This document shows, piece after piece, positions 1-8,384 of a DNA stretch of 64,000 bases. Numbering within the stretch: position 1 is the first letter of the stretch; each line of letters starts with the position of its first letter. The notes under the pieces are model-generated. The model was given only the letters and a program-made list of their open reading frames with translations, was not told where the DNA came from and did no database searches. The stretch covers positions 1-64,000 of the forward strand of contig JAYGFA010000047.1 in the NCBI GenBank assembly GCA_046582115.1, given 5' to 3'. The stretch is from UBA11889 sp046582115 (GTDB taxonomy: Bacteria; Pseudomonadota; Gammaproteobacteria; Pseudomonadales; Azotimanducaceae). The position numbers and the translations under genes were made by a program.

Positions 1-183
1 CACCGAACAGCCGTGTTCCTTCTCAAACCGGGCCGCTGTCTCGCGCAACAACAACTCGGCGTTGGCCTTACCGTTCGACAATAGTCCGATTTTTTTTTCA
101 TCCAGGCTGGCCAGACGGGGCGCCGCAATGCGCGTCGGCCCGCCATCCCCATCCACGCCCGGATCCATTAGTTCGATACTCAT
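1..183 (-). CDS. UGSC family (seleno)protein, N-terminal part, cut by window edge
   Basis: The reverse strand reads ATG at 183 and stays open to the window edge, giving 61 residues (MSIELMDPG...). The stretch IGLLSNGKANAELLL is typical of the N-terminus of the UGSC family, named for a U/C-G-S-C motif that lies further downstream. That motif falls outside the window, so whether this copy has selenocysteine or cysteine cannot be seen. A ribosome binding site (AAGGAG) sits about 7 bases before the ATG. It follows the 205-1248 gene with about 20 bases between, so the two are probably one operon. The biochemical role of the family is not established. Confidence 0.75.
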   Translation of the reverse strand, partial: MSIELMDPGVDGDGGPTRIAAPRLASLDEKKIGLLSNGKANAELLLRETAARFEKEHGCSV

Positions 184-204
184 AAACATCTCCTTTTCGC
201 GCAA

Positions 205-1248
205 TTAACAATCAATACTCACTCCAATCGGCTTCGATTGCATGATGGAGGCACGCGTGCGACTCCACGAAGGAACGAAACATGAGTGTCCGCCCGCATC
301 GCCGCCCGCAACCAAGAGAAGTATATCTTCGCGCCCGAAACCTCGATGCACGTGTTCGGTTCCTTGGCGCACATGTTCCCTCTCGACGTATTTTCCCACC
401 CGCCGCATGACCTCAACGGTCTGGTTCGCTTGGGTGAATAGGTACTGGCAGACGTCGGCACGGCTCCAGCCCGTACTCGCGACAATGTCTGCGTGTTCCG
501 GTGACAACACCACCACGGACTGCCCGATAGTGATGCAGCCAAGGCTGGCCATCGCATCCGCAACACAATCCAAAATCGACTCAGGCGAATAGCCTCCATG
601 GTTTTCAACGTTGCAGAAGCCAGAACCTGCAAACACCGTCACGCTCGAAATGTCTTCGCCATAACCGAGCTCGAGGTGCAATGCATCCCACGGGCTCGAC
701 TCGGCGCGCTCGGCGATGCATGAGGCGTATTTGCCGGGATAACCTTGGGTCGACTGATCGGAGATACCGGGCAGCATTTCGAATACGTTCATGATAATGA
801 GCCGCATCGCCCGTCCAATGGTAGCGTTGGCTCGATTCCCCGGCCCGAATACGTTGCCCGCCGAATTCATGCCCAACTCACGAACGACCGGCCCGCTCAC
901 AATGACCATGGGCGCCGAGCCACCGGTGCTCGCCGTCGATGCGTGAAAACTGTAATCGGGCTCATTAACAGCTTCTAGGGCGGCGACAACGACCGGGAAA
1001 TACTCGGGTAAACAACCCGCCATCACGGCGTTCACCGCTGCGCCGTGAAGACTGCACTCAAGCCCCGTGGTGGAATGATTCGCGATCACCGTCTCGGGTG
1101 GACGCCCTTCCATTGCCAGCATGGCCTCGACCCGACTACGTTCAGGCGGTACCACGGGTAATCCGTCTGTCCAACCTCGTTCGTAACAGTAATCGATCGC
1201 TGCGAGGGCATCGTCCTCGACTTCGTGGACGCCCCCGGTTGCAGCCAT
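205..1248 (-). CDS. conserved protein, partner of UGSC protein
   Basis: This 347-residue protein carries the N-terminal stretch RGWTDGLPVVPPE, which I associate with conserved proteins encoded beside UGSC-family genes; I know no firm function. It is rich in glycine and small residues (for example STASTGGSAPMVIVSGP and NVFGPGNRANATIGRAMR), has no signal peptide or membrane segment, and ends in a cysteine (VSIDC). I chose ATG 1248 because AAGGAGG lies about 5 bases before it. The upstream GTG at 1254 overlaps that ribosome binding site. It is transcribed ahead of the UGSC gene and divergently from the hydrolase at 1342. It may act with the UGSC protein, but this is inference from position only. 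Confidence 0.7.
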   Translation of the reverse strand: MAATGGVHEVEDDALAAIDYCYERGWTDGLPVVPPERSRVEAMLAMEGRPPETVIANHSTTGLECSLHGAAVNAVMAGCLPEYFPVVVAALEAVNEPDYSFHASTASTGGSAPMVIVSGPVVRELGMNSAGNVFGPGNRANATIGRAMRLIIMNVFEMLPGISDQSTQGYPGKYASCIAERAESSPWDALHLELGYGEDISSVTVFAGSGFCNVENHGGYSPESILDCVADAMASLGCITIGQSVVVLSPEHADIVASTGWSRADVCQYLFTQANQTVEVMRRVGKYVEREHVRQGTEHVHRGFGREDILLLVAGGDAGGHSCFVPSWSRTRASIMQSKPIGVSIDC

Positions 1249-1341
1249 ACGCACCTCCTTGACGGGTTCTACCCGCGCTACGTGACCTCCTGCTCTGCAA
1301 CCGGCAATATGCGCGCTGGGTCGATTGCAGCGACAGATTTC

Positions 1342-2211
1342 ATGAAGGAAGAGATTACCATTTGGAGTGAGGGCGCGCGCCTCGCCGCTGACCTATTCAT
1401 TCCAGATCGAACAAGCGACGACGGCGGGTATCCGGCAATTCTTCTTTGCCACGGTTGGGCTGGCCCCAAAGCGCACCTGAGTACCACGTATGCGCCCTTT
1501 TTCTGCGAGGCTGGATTCGCCTGTCTCACATTCGATTATCGTGGTTGGTATGAAAGCGATGCGCGATTAGCGACGCCCGACGCCCAGCCGTCCACCGACG
1601 CTGACGGTTTAATCACCGTACGCGCCTACCCGGTCCGTGAAGTCGTGGATCCGCTCGATCAAAATCGAGATATCCACAACGTCCTCGATTACTTCCTGGA
1701 TGATCCCCGGATCAACTCCAAACGCGTGGGCCTCTGGGGATCAAGTTTTGGCGGAGGCCACGTCATTTTCGTCGCTGGAACCGATCCAAGAATACGTGCC
1801 GTTGTCAGTCAGGTGCCTGGGATGGGTGGCCTGCCGGACGGCGATGGCCATCCAACCGTGCCAGCCGAAGGCCAGGCACTGGGGGCTGCCATGGCGAAAG
1901 GTCAACTGTGGTCGGCACCACGATCTCCGGATATGCCAGAATCGCTCAAGGGCGCCGGCGACAGCCGCACCATGTGGCGCCATCTTCCACGCGTCGCTGC
2001 CCGCACCATCCGTGTGCCTACGCTTATTCTCGATCAAGAAGACGAAGAATACGGGGGTCGCGAAAACGCCGGTATGGCAGCCCGCAAGGCACTACCTCTA
2101 ACCACGACGTCGCGGTATCACGTCTTTCCTGGGGGCCATTACGATATTTACGACAAAAACTATCGCGAGGCCTCATCGATGGCCCGGGACTGGTTCCTTG
2201 AACATCTTTGA
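1342..2211 (+). CDS. alpha/beta hydrolase (dienelactone hydrolase/S15-like)
   Basis: The 289-residue protein is a cytoplasmic alpha/beta hydrolase. An early beta strand leads into LLCHGWAGPK (oxyanion region, about residue 37). The nucleophile elbow is WGSSFGGG with Ser about 135. A late acidic strand LILDQEDEEYGG and the C-terminal FPGGHYDIYD supply the likely Asp and His. The substrate is probably an ester or acyl compound but cannot be read from the sequence. I chose ATG 1342 because homology begins at ITIWSEGARLAADL. An in-frame ATG at 1309 is the alternative, and neither has a strong ribosome binding site. The stop overlaps the start region of the following dioxygenase gene, suggesting coupled translation. 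Confidence 0.8.
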   Translation: MKEEITIWSEGARLAADLFIPDRTSDDGGYPAILLCHGWAGPKAHLSTTYAPFFCEAGFACLTFDYRGWYESDARLATPDAQPSTDADGLITVRAYPVREVVDPLDQNRDIHNVLDYFLDDPRINSKRVGLWGSSFGGGHVIFVAGTDPRIRAVVSQVPGMGGLPDGDGHPTVPAEGQALGAAMAKGQLWSAPRSPDMPESLKGAGDSRTMWRHLPRVAARTIRVPTLILDQEDEEYGGRENAGMAARKALPLTTTSRYHVFPGGHYDIYDKNYREASSMARDWFLEHL

Positions 2212-3134
2212 TTTGGGCCCGTGACGTGACGCGGTTTCACCAGTCACATATCGATCACTATCGAGATCACGGCTTCGCCATTGTGGAGAACTTTCTCACA
2301 CCCGACGAGATGGACGGTGCCCGTGAGGATCTCACCAACACCCTACCCGGGTGGATCGAGTACTGTGACGATCCCAGTTTACCGAAACCCGAGGGCTGGG
2401 AGAGCGGGCGCATTCCCGGGCAGGGGCCTACGCGATTTCCGTACACCGGTACGGTTTTGAACAACATCACCCTACATCCTGAACTGCAGGCGTTTGCTGC
2501 ACAGATGATGGGACACAACGATCTCTACTGTGAACAGTCGCACCTTAGTGTCAAATGCAAGGGACACCCCGGCGACCGAGACCAAGGCATGCACTGCGAC
2601 TTCGGCAACCACACATTGGCGTATCCACCCGACGATCCCAAGTACTGGCAGACCGCCTACTTGCTTTATTACACGGACGTTTCTGCGGACCACGCGCCAA
2701 CGGCCGTGTGTTCTTGGACGCACTACCCAGAAAAACTCCGATGGCCCGCTCATTACTCACGAGAAGATCGAGCGGAGCTGTACGACAACGAAATCAAAGT
2801 TGTGGTGCCCGCGGGTTCACTGCTCGCGTATAGCATGCGTACGTTTCATCGGGGCACACCGTTTAATGGGGACGTCGGTCGCATCAGCCAATTTGTCACC
2901 TACGCCCCAGCCGCGTGGAAGTGGCTGGGGATCGTCGGTTGGTCTGCCGAGGCAATACGACCGGAATTCCGTCAGTGGATGGAAGGTGCCTCGCCAGAAG
3001 ACCGTACCCTACTCGGTTTTCCAGCCCCAGGACACGAGTATTGGACACCCGAAACACTGGAAGGCGTCGCAGCCCGTTATCCTGCCATGGATATGACACC
3101 GTACGAACGCGCGATGCACGAAAAAAAGTCCTAG
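2208..3134 (+). CDS. phytanoyl-CoA dioxygenase (PhyH) family protein
   Basis: This is a 308-residue Fe(II)/2-oxoglutarate-dependent oxygenase of the PhyH family. The N-terminus has the family opening HYRDHGFAIVENFLTPDEM. The iron-binding facial triad is visible as MHCDFG (His129, Asp131) and a distal His214 in MRTFHRGTPF. Arg225 (GDVGR) is positioned to bind 2-oxoglutarate. Family members hydroxylate acyl-CoAs or small metabolites; the substrate here is unknown. The longest reading starts with TTG 2208, overlapping the hydrolase stop (TTGA). A GTG at 2226 is an equally reasonable start, and no clear Shine-Dalgarno decides between them. Confidence 0.85.
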   Translation: MIWARDVTRFHQSHIDHYRDHGFAIVENFLTPDEMDGAREDLTNTLPGWIEYCDDPSLPKPEGWESGRIPGQGPTRFPYTGTVLNNITLHPELQAFAAQMMGHNDLYCEQSHLSVKCKGHPGDRDQGMHCDFGNHTLAYPPDDPKYWQTAYLLYYTDVSADHAPTAVCSWTHYPEKLRWPAHYSREDRAELYDNEIKVVVPAGSLLAYSMRTFHRGTPFNGDVGRISQFVTYAPAAWKWLGIVGWSAEAIRPEFRQWMEGASPEDRTLLGFPAPGHEYWTPETLEGVAARYPAMDMTPYERAMHEKKS

Positions 3135-3175
3135 GTCTATAACGCCACCGATCTGCGAGGAGGCTAGAATGTCGT

Positions 3176-3991
3176 ATGGCTACTAACGTACACAAATCCG
3201 CCGAGGTTCATCCCGACGCGGAAATCGGTGACGATTGCAATATCGGCCCCTTCTGTACAGTCGGAGCCTACGTCACCATCGGAAGCAACACTACGCTTCG
3301 ATCCCACGTTGTGGCTGATGGGCATACTTCCATCGGCCAGGACTGCGATGTATTTCCCTTCGTAACCCTTGGGGTCCAGTCGCAGGACCTCAAATACGTC
3401 CCAGGTGCCATAACTTATGCCCGCATCGGTCACCGCAATATTATCCGCGAATACGTTTCCATCCATAGCGGTACCGAAGAGAATTCTGAGACCGTTCTCG
3501 GCAATGACTGCGCGCTGCTCGCGCAGTCTCACATCGCCCACAACTGCGTCGTCGGCAACCACGTTACGCTGAGCCACCAGGTCTCTTTAGGGGGCCACGT
3601 GACGATAGGTGACTACGCCAATTTGGGAGGGTTGAGTGGCGTCCATCAGTTTTGCCACGTTGGCCGCGCCGCAATGATCGCGGGTATGGCGAAAGCGACT
3701 CAGGACGTTCTCCCGTATACCATCGCTGACGGTAACCCCGCACGCATGCGCGTGATCAACAAGATTGGGATGGAACGAGCTGGGTATCCGGACCAAGCCA
3801 TCGCCGAGGTCCGCCGCGCTTTTCGTACGCTGTTTATGCGTGAATTGCGGCTGGAGGATGCCGTTCACAAAGTTGAAAAGGACCTAGGTGAACACCCCCA
3901 CATTCGTTTGTTGCTCGACGCCATCACCAGCTCGCAGCGTGGGATCGCGCGTCCCGAATCATCGACATTCGAAATCAACGTCAGTAATTAG
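3176..3991 (+). CDS. lpxA: acyl-[ACP]-UDP-N-acetylglucosamine O-acyltransferase
   Basis: LpxA transfers a 3-hydroxyacyl chain from ACP to UDP-GlcNAc, the first step of lipid A synthesis, in the cytoplasm. At 271 residues it has normal length. Hexapeptide repeats of the left-handed beta helix run from about residue 8 to 190, with the family signature from LGVQSQDLKY to RNIIREYVSIHSGT. The catalytic histidine is His122 in HIAHNCVVGNH. The C-terminal helical region follows residue 190. AGGAGG lies about 12 bases before ATG 3176. It is not beside lpxD, fabZ or lpxB, which usually flank lpxA, so it may be a relocated or second copy. Confidence 0.93.
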   Translation: MATNVHKSAEVHPDAEIGDDCNIGPFCTVGAYVTIGSNTTLRSHVVADGHTSIGQDCDVFPFVTLGVQSQDLKYVPGAITYARIGHRNIIREYVSIHSGTEENSETVLGNDCALLAQSHIAHNCVVGNHVTLSHQVSLGGHVTIGDYANLGGLSGVHQFCHVGRAAMIAGMAKATQDVLPYTIADGNPARMRVINKIGMERAGYPDQAIAEVRRAFRTLFMRELRLEDAVHKVEKDLGEHPHIRLLLDAITSSQRGIARPESSTFEINVSN

Positions 3992-4017
3992 TACGCCGCC
4001 GCCGGCATGACACGACC

Positions 4018-6030
4018 ATGACGACCCGTTGGGGCATTCTTGCGACGGGGCGCATTGCCAAGACTCTGGCCGACGCGGTGTTTGCCTCGGAGACCTGGGA
4101 GCTTGTTGCAGTCGGCAGCCGAACCCTCGCTAAAGCGGATGAGTTTGCGAGCAACTATGAAGGACTAACAGCCCATGGGTCGTACCAGGACCTCATCGAC
4201 GATCCTGATGTCGATGCTCTTTACGTCGCGACGCCCCACCCACAACACGCTGAATGGACCATCAAAGCGCTCGAAGCCGGGAAAGCTGTCCTCTGCGAAA
4301 AGCCCATGGCCGTGAATCACCCCCAGGTCATGGCGATGGTACAAAAGGCTTCGGACACTCAAACCTTTCTTATGGAAGCGTTTATGTACCGGACGCATCC
4401 GCAAACGCAGCGGCTAATCGATCTCTTACGCGATGGAGCCATCGGCGAAATTCGGCACATTCAAGCGAGCTTTGGTTTTCACGCACCGTTCAACGCCGAG
4501 CATCGGCTGTTCGCAAACGACCTGGCGGGTGGCGGCATTATGGACGTCGGCTGTTATCCGGTATCCACGGCGCGCCTCATCGTGGGCGACGAACCCGAGC
4601 GCGTCAGTGCTCACGGGCGGTTGGGCGAAACCCAGACCGACGCGTTTGCCTCCGCCCTCCTGCACTTTCCGAGTGGCGTCGCGGCACACGTCGTAACCGG
4701 GGTGCAATTGGGACTCGACAACTCGGTCAGCGTCTTTGGTAGTTCAGGACGCATCCACATCGACCATCCCTGGCTCTGCCCAACCGAATGGTCCTTTGAT
4801 CTGATTCGGGGGGGCGAAAGGCAAACCGTTGCCGGGGATGCAAAGCCCGCGTATGTCCACGAAGTCGACGAAGTAGACCGATGTCTCTCGTTGAACCTCA
4901 CCCAATCCAAGACGATGGATTGGCGCGATAGTCTCGCGAACGCACGCGTTCTCGACCAATGGCGAGACGCCATTGGTCTTGAGTTCGACCAAGAAAAACC
5001 CGAGCGCCAAGTGATGCCGGTTCACGGCCGATCGCTGCAAACCGACTCATCAGACATGCGCTACGGCCAGGTTGATGGCATCGACAAACCGGTCTCTCGC
5101 CTTGTCATGGGCTGCGATAATCAGCCCAACGCCGCCCACGCTTTCGTGATGTTCGACGACTTCTTTGAAGCGGGCGGCAACGTGTTTGACACCGCGTTTA
5201 TCTACGGCGGTGGCGCTATGGAACGTTTATTGGGTCATTGGATAATCAATCGCGGACTTCGAGATGAGGTCGTCATCATTGGTAAGGGTGCCCACACACC
5301 ATTCAATTACCCCGAACACGTGCCGACGCAATTAACCGAGAGCCTTGAGCGTCTGCAATCAGACCACCTCGACCTCTATTTCCTGCATCGAGACAACCCG
5401 GACGTGGAGGTTGGCGAGTGGATCGAGGCACTGAACCGTGAACGCGATGTGGGCCGTTTTCGTGCCTTCGGCGCGTCAAACTGGTCGCTGGCCCGGATTC
5501 AGGCAGCCAACGACTACGCCGCCCAACATGGCCTGCAGGGATTTGTCGCGGTCTCCAACAACTTTAGTCTCGCCCAAATGATCGATCCGGTCTGGCCTGG
5601 CTGCATTGCGGCTAGTGACGACGCGTTTGCAAGGTATCTCGAATCCACTCAGCTCGCCTTGTTTCCGTGGTCGTCGCAAGCGCGTGGTTTTTTTACGGGG
5701 CGAGCCGACACAGTTCGCCAGCAGTTGGAATCTGACATCGATACCAGCTTTGGTAATCAGCCCACTGACGCCGAGATGCAGCGTTGTTGGTTTTCTGATA
5801 ACAACTGGAGACGTCGCGACAGGGCCAAGGAACTTGCCAGCGTGCACGGCGTCGAGCCGATTAATATTGCCCTGGCCTACGTTCTTAAGCAGCCGTTCCC
5901 GTGCTTTCCACTCATCGGACCGCGACAACTGTCCGAAACCAGAAGCTCGCTCGGTGCGTTATCGGTCAAACTGAGCGACGACGAACGCCGGTGGCTTAAC
6001 CTTGAGTCGACCAAGCGTCCCGCTTCCTGA
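4018..6030 (+). CDS. Gfo/Idh/MocA oxidoreductase fused to aldo/keto reductase
   Basis: A 670-residue bifunctional protein. Residues 1 to about 330 are a Gfo/Idh/MocA dehydrogenase, with the Rossmann start WGILATGRIAKTLADAV, the CEKPMA lysine motif near residue 94, and the C-terminal GGGIMDVGCYPVS region. From about residue 346 (MRYGQVDG) a complete aldo/keto reductase barrel begins. Its tetrad is visible as FDTAFIYGG (Asp, Tyr), IGKGAH (Lys) and FLHRDNP (His). Both halves use nicotinamide cofactors on sugars or polyols, so a two-step sugar redox conversion is likely, but the substrate is unknown. The stop at 6030 overlaps the convergent RDD gene by about 35 bases. Confidence 0.88.
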   Translation: MTTRWGILATGRIAKTLADAVFASETWELVAVGSRTLAKADEFASNYEGLTAHGSYQDLIDDPDVDALYVATPHPQHAEWTIKALEAGKAVLCEKPMAVNHPQVMAMVQKASDTQTFLMEAFMYRTHPQTQRLIDLLRDGAIGEIRHIQASFGFHAPFNAEHRLFANDLAGGGIMDVGCYPVSTARLIVGDEPERVSAHGRLGETQTDAFASALLHFPSGVAAHVVTGVQLGLDNSVSVFGSSGRIHIDHPWLCPTEWSFDLIRGGERQTVAGDAKPAYVHEVDEVDRCLSLNLTQSKTMDWRDSLANARVLDQWRDAIGLEFDQEKPERQVMPVHGRSLQTDSSDMRYGQVDGIDKPVSRLVMGCDNQPNAAHAFVMFDDFFEAGGNVFDTAFIYGGGAMERLLGHWIINRGLRDEVVIIGKGAHTPFNYPEHVPTQLTESLERLQSDHLDLYFLHRDNPDVEVGEWIEALNRERDVGRFRAFGASNWSLARIQAANDYAAQHGLQGFVAVSNNFSLAQMIDPVWPGCIAASDDAFARYLESTQLALFPWSSQARGFFTGRADTVRQQLESDIDTSFGNQPTDAEMQRCWFSDNNWRRRDRAKELASVHGVEPINIALAYVLKQPFPCFPLIGPRQLSETRSSLGALSVKLSDDERRWLNLESTKRPAS

Positions 6031-6580
6031 CCACGATCGTTCCCGCGAGGCGGTCATGCAGACAACGCCGCGACGCACCAAAAATGAACGCAGCGTCAAT
6101 CAGAGGCACCCACAGCAGAGTCCCTGGGAACGGCCAGGGAATCCCTTCCAATGTGACCTGCCCTAGCTCCGGGATAGGCAGCGAAACAACGCTACCCGGG
6201 ATGAACAGCCAGGTCGCCAAGTTCGCTAACAAAATGAAAACGACGTACCGGTACAGAACTAACTTCTCGGGGGTAGGACGGTGGCCGCTTTCAGAGTCCA
6301 CAATCTGCAATCCCAATATCCACTTGCCCACGGTCTGGCCCCGAGTGAACAAGGGAATGCCATTGATCACCAAAAAAATGGCCGTAAACCAGAGCGTCCA
6401 TTCGACAACGACTGGAAGTCCGTTCGGAAGGAAGAAAATAAAGTCGGTGTAGTTGATATCGCCTCGAAAGGCGAAAAAAACGAACGCCACGATCAACACC
6501 AACGTATCGAACAACGAAGCAAAGAACCGCCGCACACGTCCGGCCGGGTTAACTGTCTCTACCCCAAAACGTGATGACAC
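5996..6580 (-). CDS. RDD family membrane protein
   Basis: A 194-residue inner-membrane protein of the RDD family. Hydrophobic segments lie at about residues 19-40 (FASLFDTLVLIVAFVFFAF), 60-80 and 105-130. The family's Arg and Asp residues appear in the first helix (RRFFASLFD) and in the C-terminal signature LHDRLAGTIVV. It also has the conserved TVGKWILGLQIVD linker. Function in this family is poorly defined; some members are implicated in ion transport. The start is GTG 6580, with GGAGAGG about 10 bases upstream. It converges on the fusion gene ending at 6030 and overlaps its 3' end. Confidence 0.85.
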   Translation of the reverse strand: MSSRFGVETVNPAGRVRRFFASLFDTLVLIVAFVFFAFRGDINYTDFIFFLPNGLPVVVEWTLWFTAIFLVINGIPLFTRGQTVGKWILGLQIVDSESGHRPTPEKLVLYRYVVFILLANLATWLFIPGSVVSLPIPELGQVTLEGIPWPFPGTLLWVPLIDAAFIFGASRRCLHDRLAGTIVVRKRDAWSTQG

Positions 6581-6746
6581 GACAGCTACCCTCTCCCCAC
6601 GCTAATCGCACGCATAATTCGATCCGTAAGAGGGAACATTATCGAATTACGCACGCACGCGACAGGCTACGAATTGGAAACCACCTTCGTGCCCGCTAAA
6701 TTGTCGTCGTTCTCACTCATGATCTTTCCCCTCAGTTACGATTGCG

Positions 6747-7445
6747 TCAGCGTCCATCGCTCGCAAGTTCAATAGGATCGCCGAACGGTTCGATACATCG
6801 TGGTCCGTTGTTACGCGAATTACTGACAAATGTCGAGACGGGGACCACCGAAAGATCGAACGCCAGTCGGGGTGTCATGAGGTCGGCCAACACCGTCGCG
6901 TCTTGATCACGCACCATCCACTCGATGGCGCCCGGCTTCGACAGCATCACGGGTTGGCGGCGATGCACAAATTCAAGCTGCGGCGAGGCCGCCGTCGTCA
7001 CGACGGTGAAACTCTCGACGATCTCGTCGCTCGTTTTGCTCTGCCAACGATCCCAGAGACTCGCCAACAACATTGCCGAGCCGTCACGTGGTCGGATGTA
7101 GTGCGGGAGCTTGCGGTCGTTCCGCATCGACCATTCGTAAAACCCGGACACCGGCAAAACACAGCGGCGGCGTTCAAACGGGCCCTTGAACGCGTTCGAG
7201 CGCGTTAACGTTTCACTCTTGGCATTGAACATTGCGTAGCGGTTGGACGGCCCGTTCGACCAATGGGGAACCAACCACCACCGCGCGTTCGCGGCCTCGT
7301 ATGTGCCTTCGCTATCGGGTCGTATGATCCACGCGTGTGCTGTCGGCGAGGTATTGAAATTATCGTCTCCAGGAAAGGGCTCATTCACCAATTCCATGAA
7401 GATCTTGGTCAGCGGATCACTCGTGACGTTGAACCGTCCGCACAT
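6747..7445 (-). CDS. SOS response-associated peptidase (SRAP/YedK/HMCES family)
   Basis: This is a 232-residue SRAP-domain protein. The family forms a covalent thiazolidine link with abasic sites in single-stranded DNA through Cys2, shielding them from error-prone processing. The N-terminus MCGRFN supplies the catalytic cysteine after Met removal. FNAKSET (Asn), SGFYEW (active-site Glu) and FVHRRQPVML (His) complete the family motifs. The gene follows the aldo/keto reductase by 3 bases, so it is probably co-transcribed with it and the CMD gene. No LexA-type site is evident directly upstream. The name of the family does not by itself prove SOS induction here. Confidence 0.92.
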   Translation of the reverse strand: MCGRFNVTSDPLTKIFMELVNEPFPGDDNFNTSPTAHAWIIRPDSEGTYEAANARWWLVPHWSNGPSNRYAMFNAKSETLTRSNAFKGPFERRRCVLPVSGFYEWSMRNDRKLPHYIRPRDGSAMLLASLWDRWQSKTSDEIVESFTVVTTAASPQLEFVHRRQPVMLSKPGAIEWMVRDQDATVLADLMTPRLAFDLSVVPVSTFVSNSRNNGPRCIEPFGDPIELASDGR

Positions 7446-7448
7446 GGG

Positions 7449-8384
7449 CTATCGCACTAACGTTGCGACTTCACGCATCTCGTCCGCGTCAAGCCGCATA
7501 CCAGCACCTTCCACGTTTCTGTGGATCTGCTCTTCACTCGTCGCACCGGCAATGACGCTGGAAACTACCTCAAATGAAAGTAGCCAGCCGAGTGCCAACT
7601 CGAGGAGCGAGCGCGAACGCTCGTCGGCAAAGTTCGCAAGGGCCTCAAGGCGATCAAAGTTGCTATCCGATAACGCCCGGCCGGCGCGTGCGCCGGCATT
7701 CGCGAGCCGTGTCCCTTCCGGTGCAGCTTCACCGCGCACGTATTTCCCAGTTAACAAACCGCTCGCGAGTGGGAAATACGGCAGCATGCCAAGTCCAAAG
7801 TGCCGACAACCGGGAATGACTTCGTGCACAACCGCCCGCTCGAACAGGTTCATGTGGTTTTGCGCCGACACGAAGCGGGCATAGCCCTCACTCCTGGCCG
7901 TCCAGTCCGCGTCCGCGATCTGCCAACTGGAGAAATTGGACGAGCCGATGTAACGGACCTTGCCGGACCGGACAAGATCATCCAACGCCGAAAGAGTTTC
8001 ATCGATCGGTGTCGCCGGGTCGGGGAAGTGGATTTGGTAGAGGTCAATGTAGTCGGTGCCGAGGCGACCGAGACTCGCTTCCACCGCATTCATGATGTAG
8101 CGCCGTGAACCACCACGAGACAATGCACCGTCACCCATCGCCATTCCAAATTTAGTGGCAACGATGACGTCGGGTCGCTTCGATCCCAGCGCTTTCCCGA
8201 GAAACACCTCCGAATTGCTACCGCCGTATACGTCGGCGGTATCGAACAAGGTAATGCCATGATCAAGCGCGGCATCGACGACACGCGTGGTACCCGCTTG
8301 GTCGACCCGACCCCCAAAATTATTGCAACCGAGACCGATCTCACTTACAGATAACCCGCTGTTACCCAATCGTCGAAATTCCAT
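7449..8384 (-). CDS. aldo/keto reductase
   Basis: A 311-residue NADPH-dependent aldo/keto reductase. It begins MEFRRLGNSGLSVSEIG, the usual opening of the YajO/Tas-like group. The catalytic tetrad is in FDTADVYGGSNSE (Asp, Tyr), VATKFG (Lys) and DLYQIHFPD (His). The C-terminal SVIAGATSEEQIHRN binds the cofactor phosphate. ATG 8384 overlaps the stop of the upstream CMD gene by one base (TGATG), a translational coupling arrangement, with a GGGGG tract about 7 bases upstream. It likely reduces a small aldehyde or ketone; the specificity cannot be told. Confidence 0.88.
   Translation of the reverse strand: MEFRRLGNSGLSVSEIGLGCNNFGGRVDQAGTTRVVDAALDHGITLFDTADVYGGSNSEVFLGKALGSKRPDVIVATKFGMAMGDGALSRGGSRRYIMNAVEASLGRLGTDYIDLYQIHFPDPATPIDETLSALDDLVRSGKVRYIGSSNFSSWQIADADWTARSEGYARFVSAQNHMNLFERAVVHEVIPGCRHFGLGMLPYFPLASGLLTGKYVRGEAAPEGTRLANAGARAGRALSDSNFDRLEALANFADERSRSLLELALGWLLSFEVVSSVIAGATSEEQIHRNVEGAGMRLDADEMREVATLVR

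Noticed and set aside
2530..3096. Long forward ORF in another frame within the PhyH gene
   Set aside because: Composition shadow; the PhyH frame has the complete iron triad.
6670..6720. 17-codon reverse ORF MSENDDNLAGTKVVSNS with an AGGGGA site
   Set aside because: Too short to support as a gene without conservation data.
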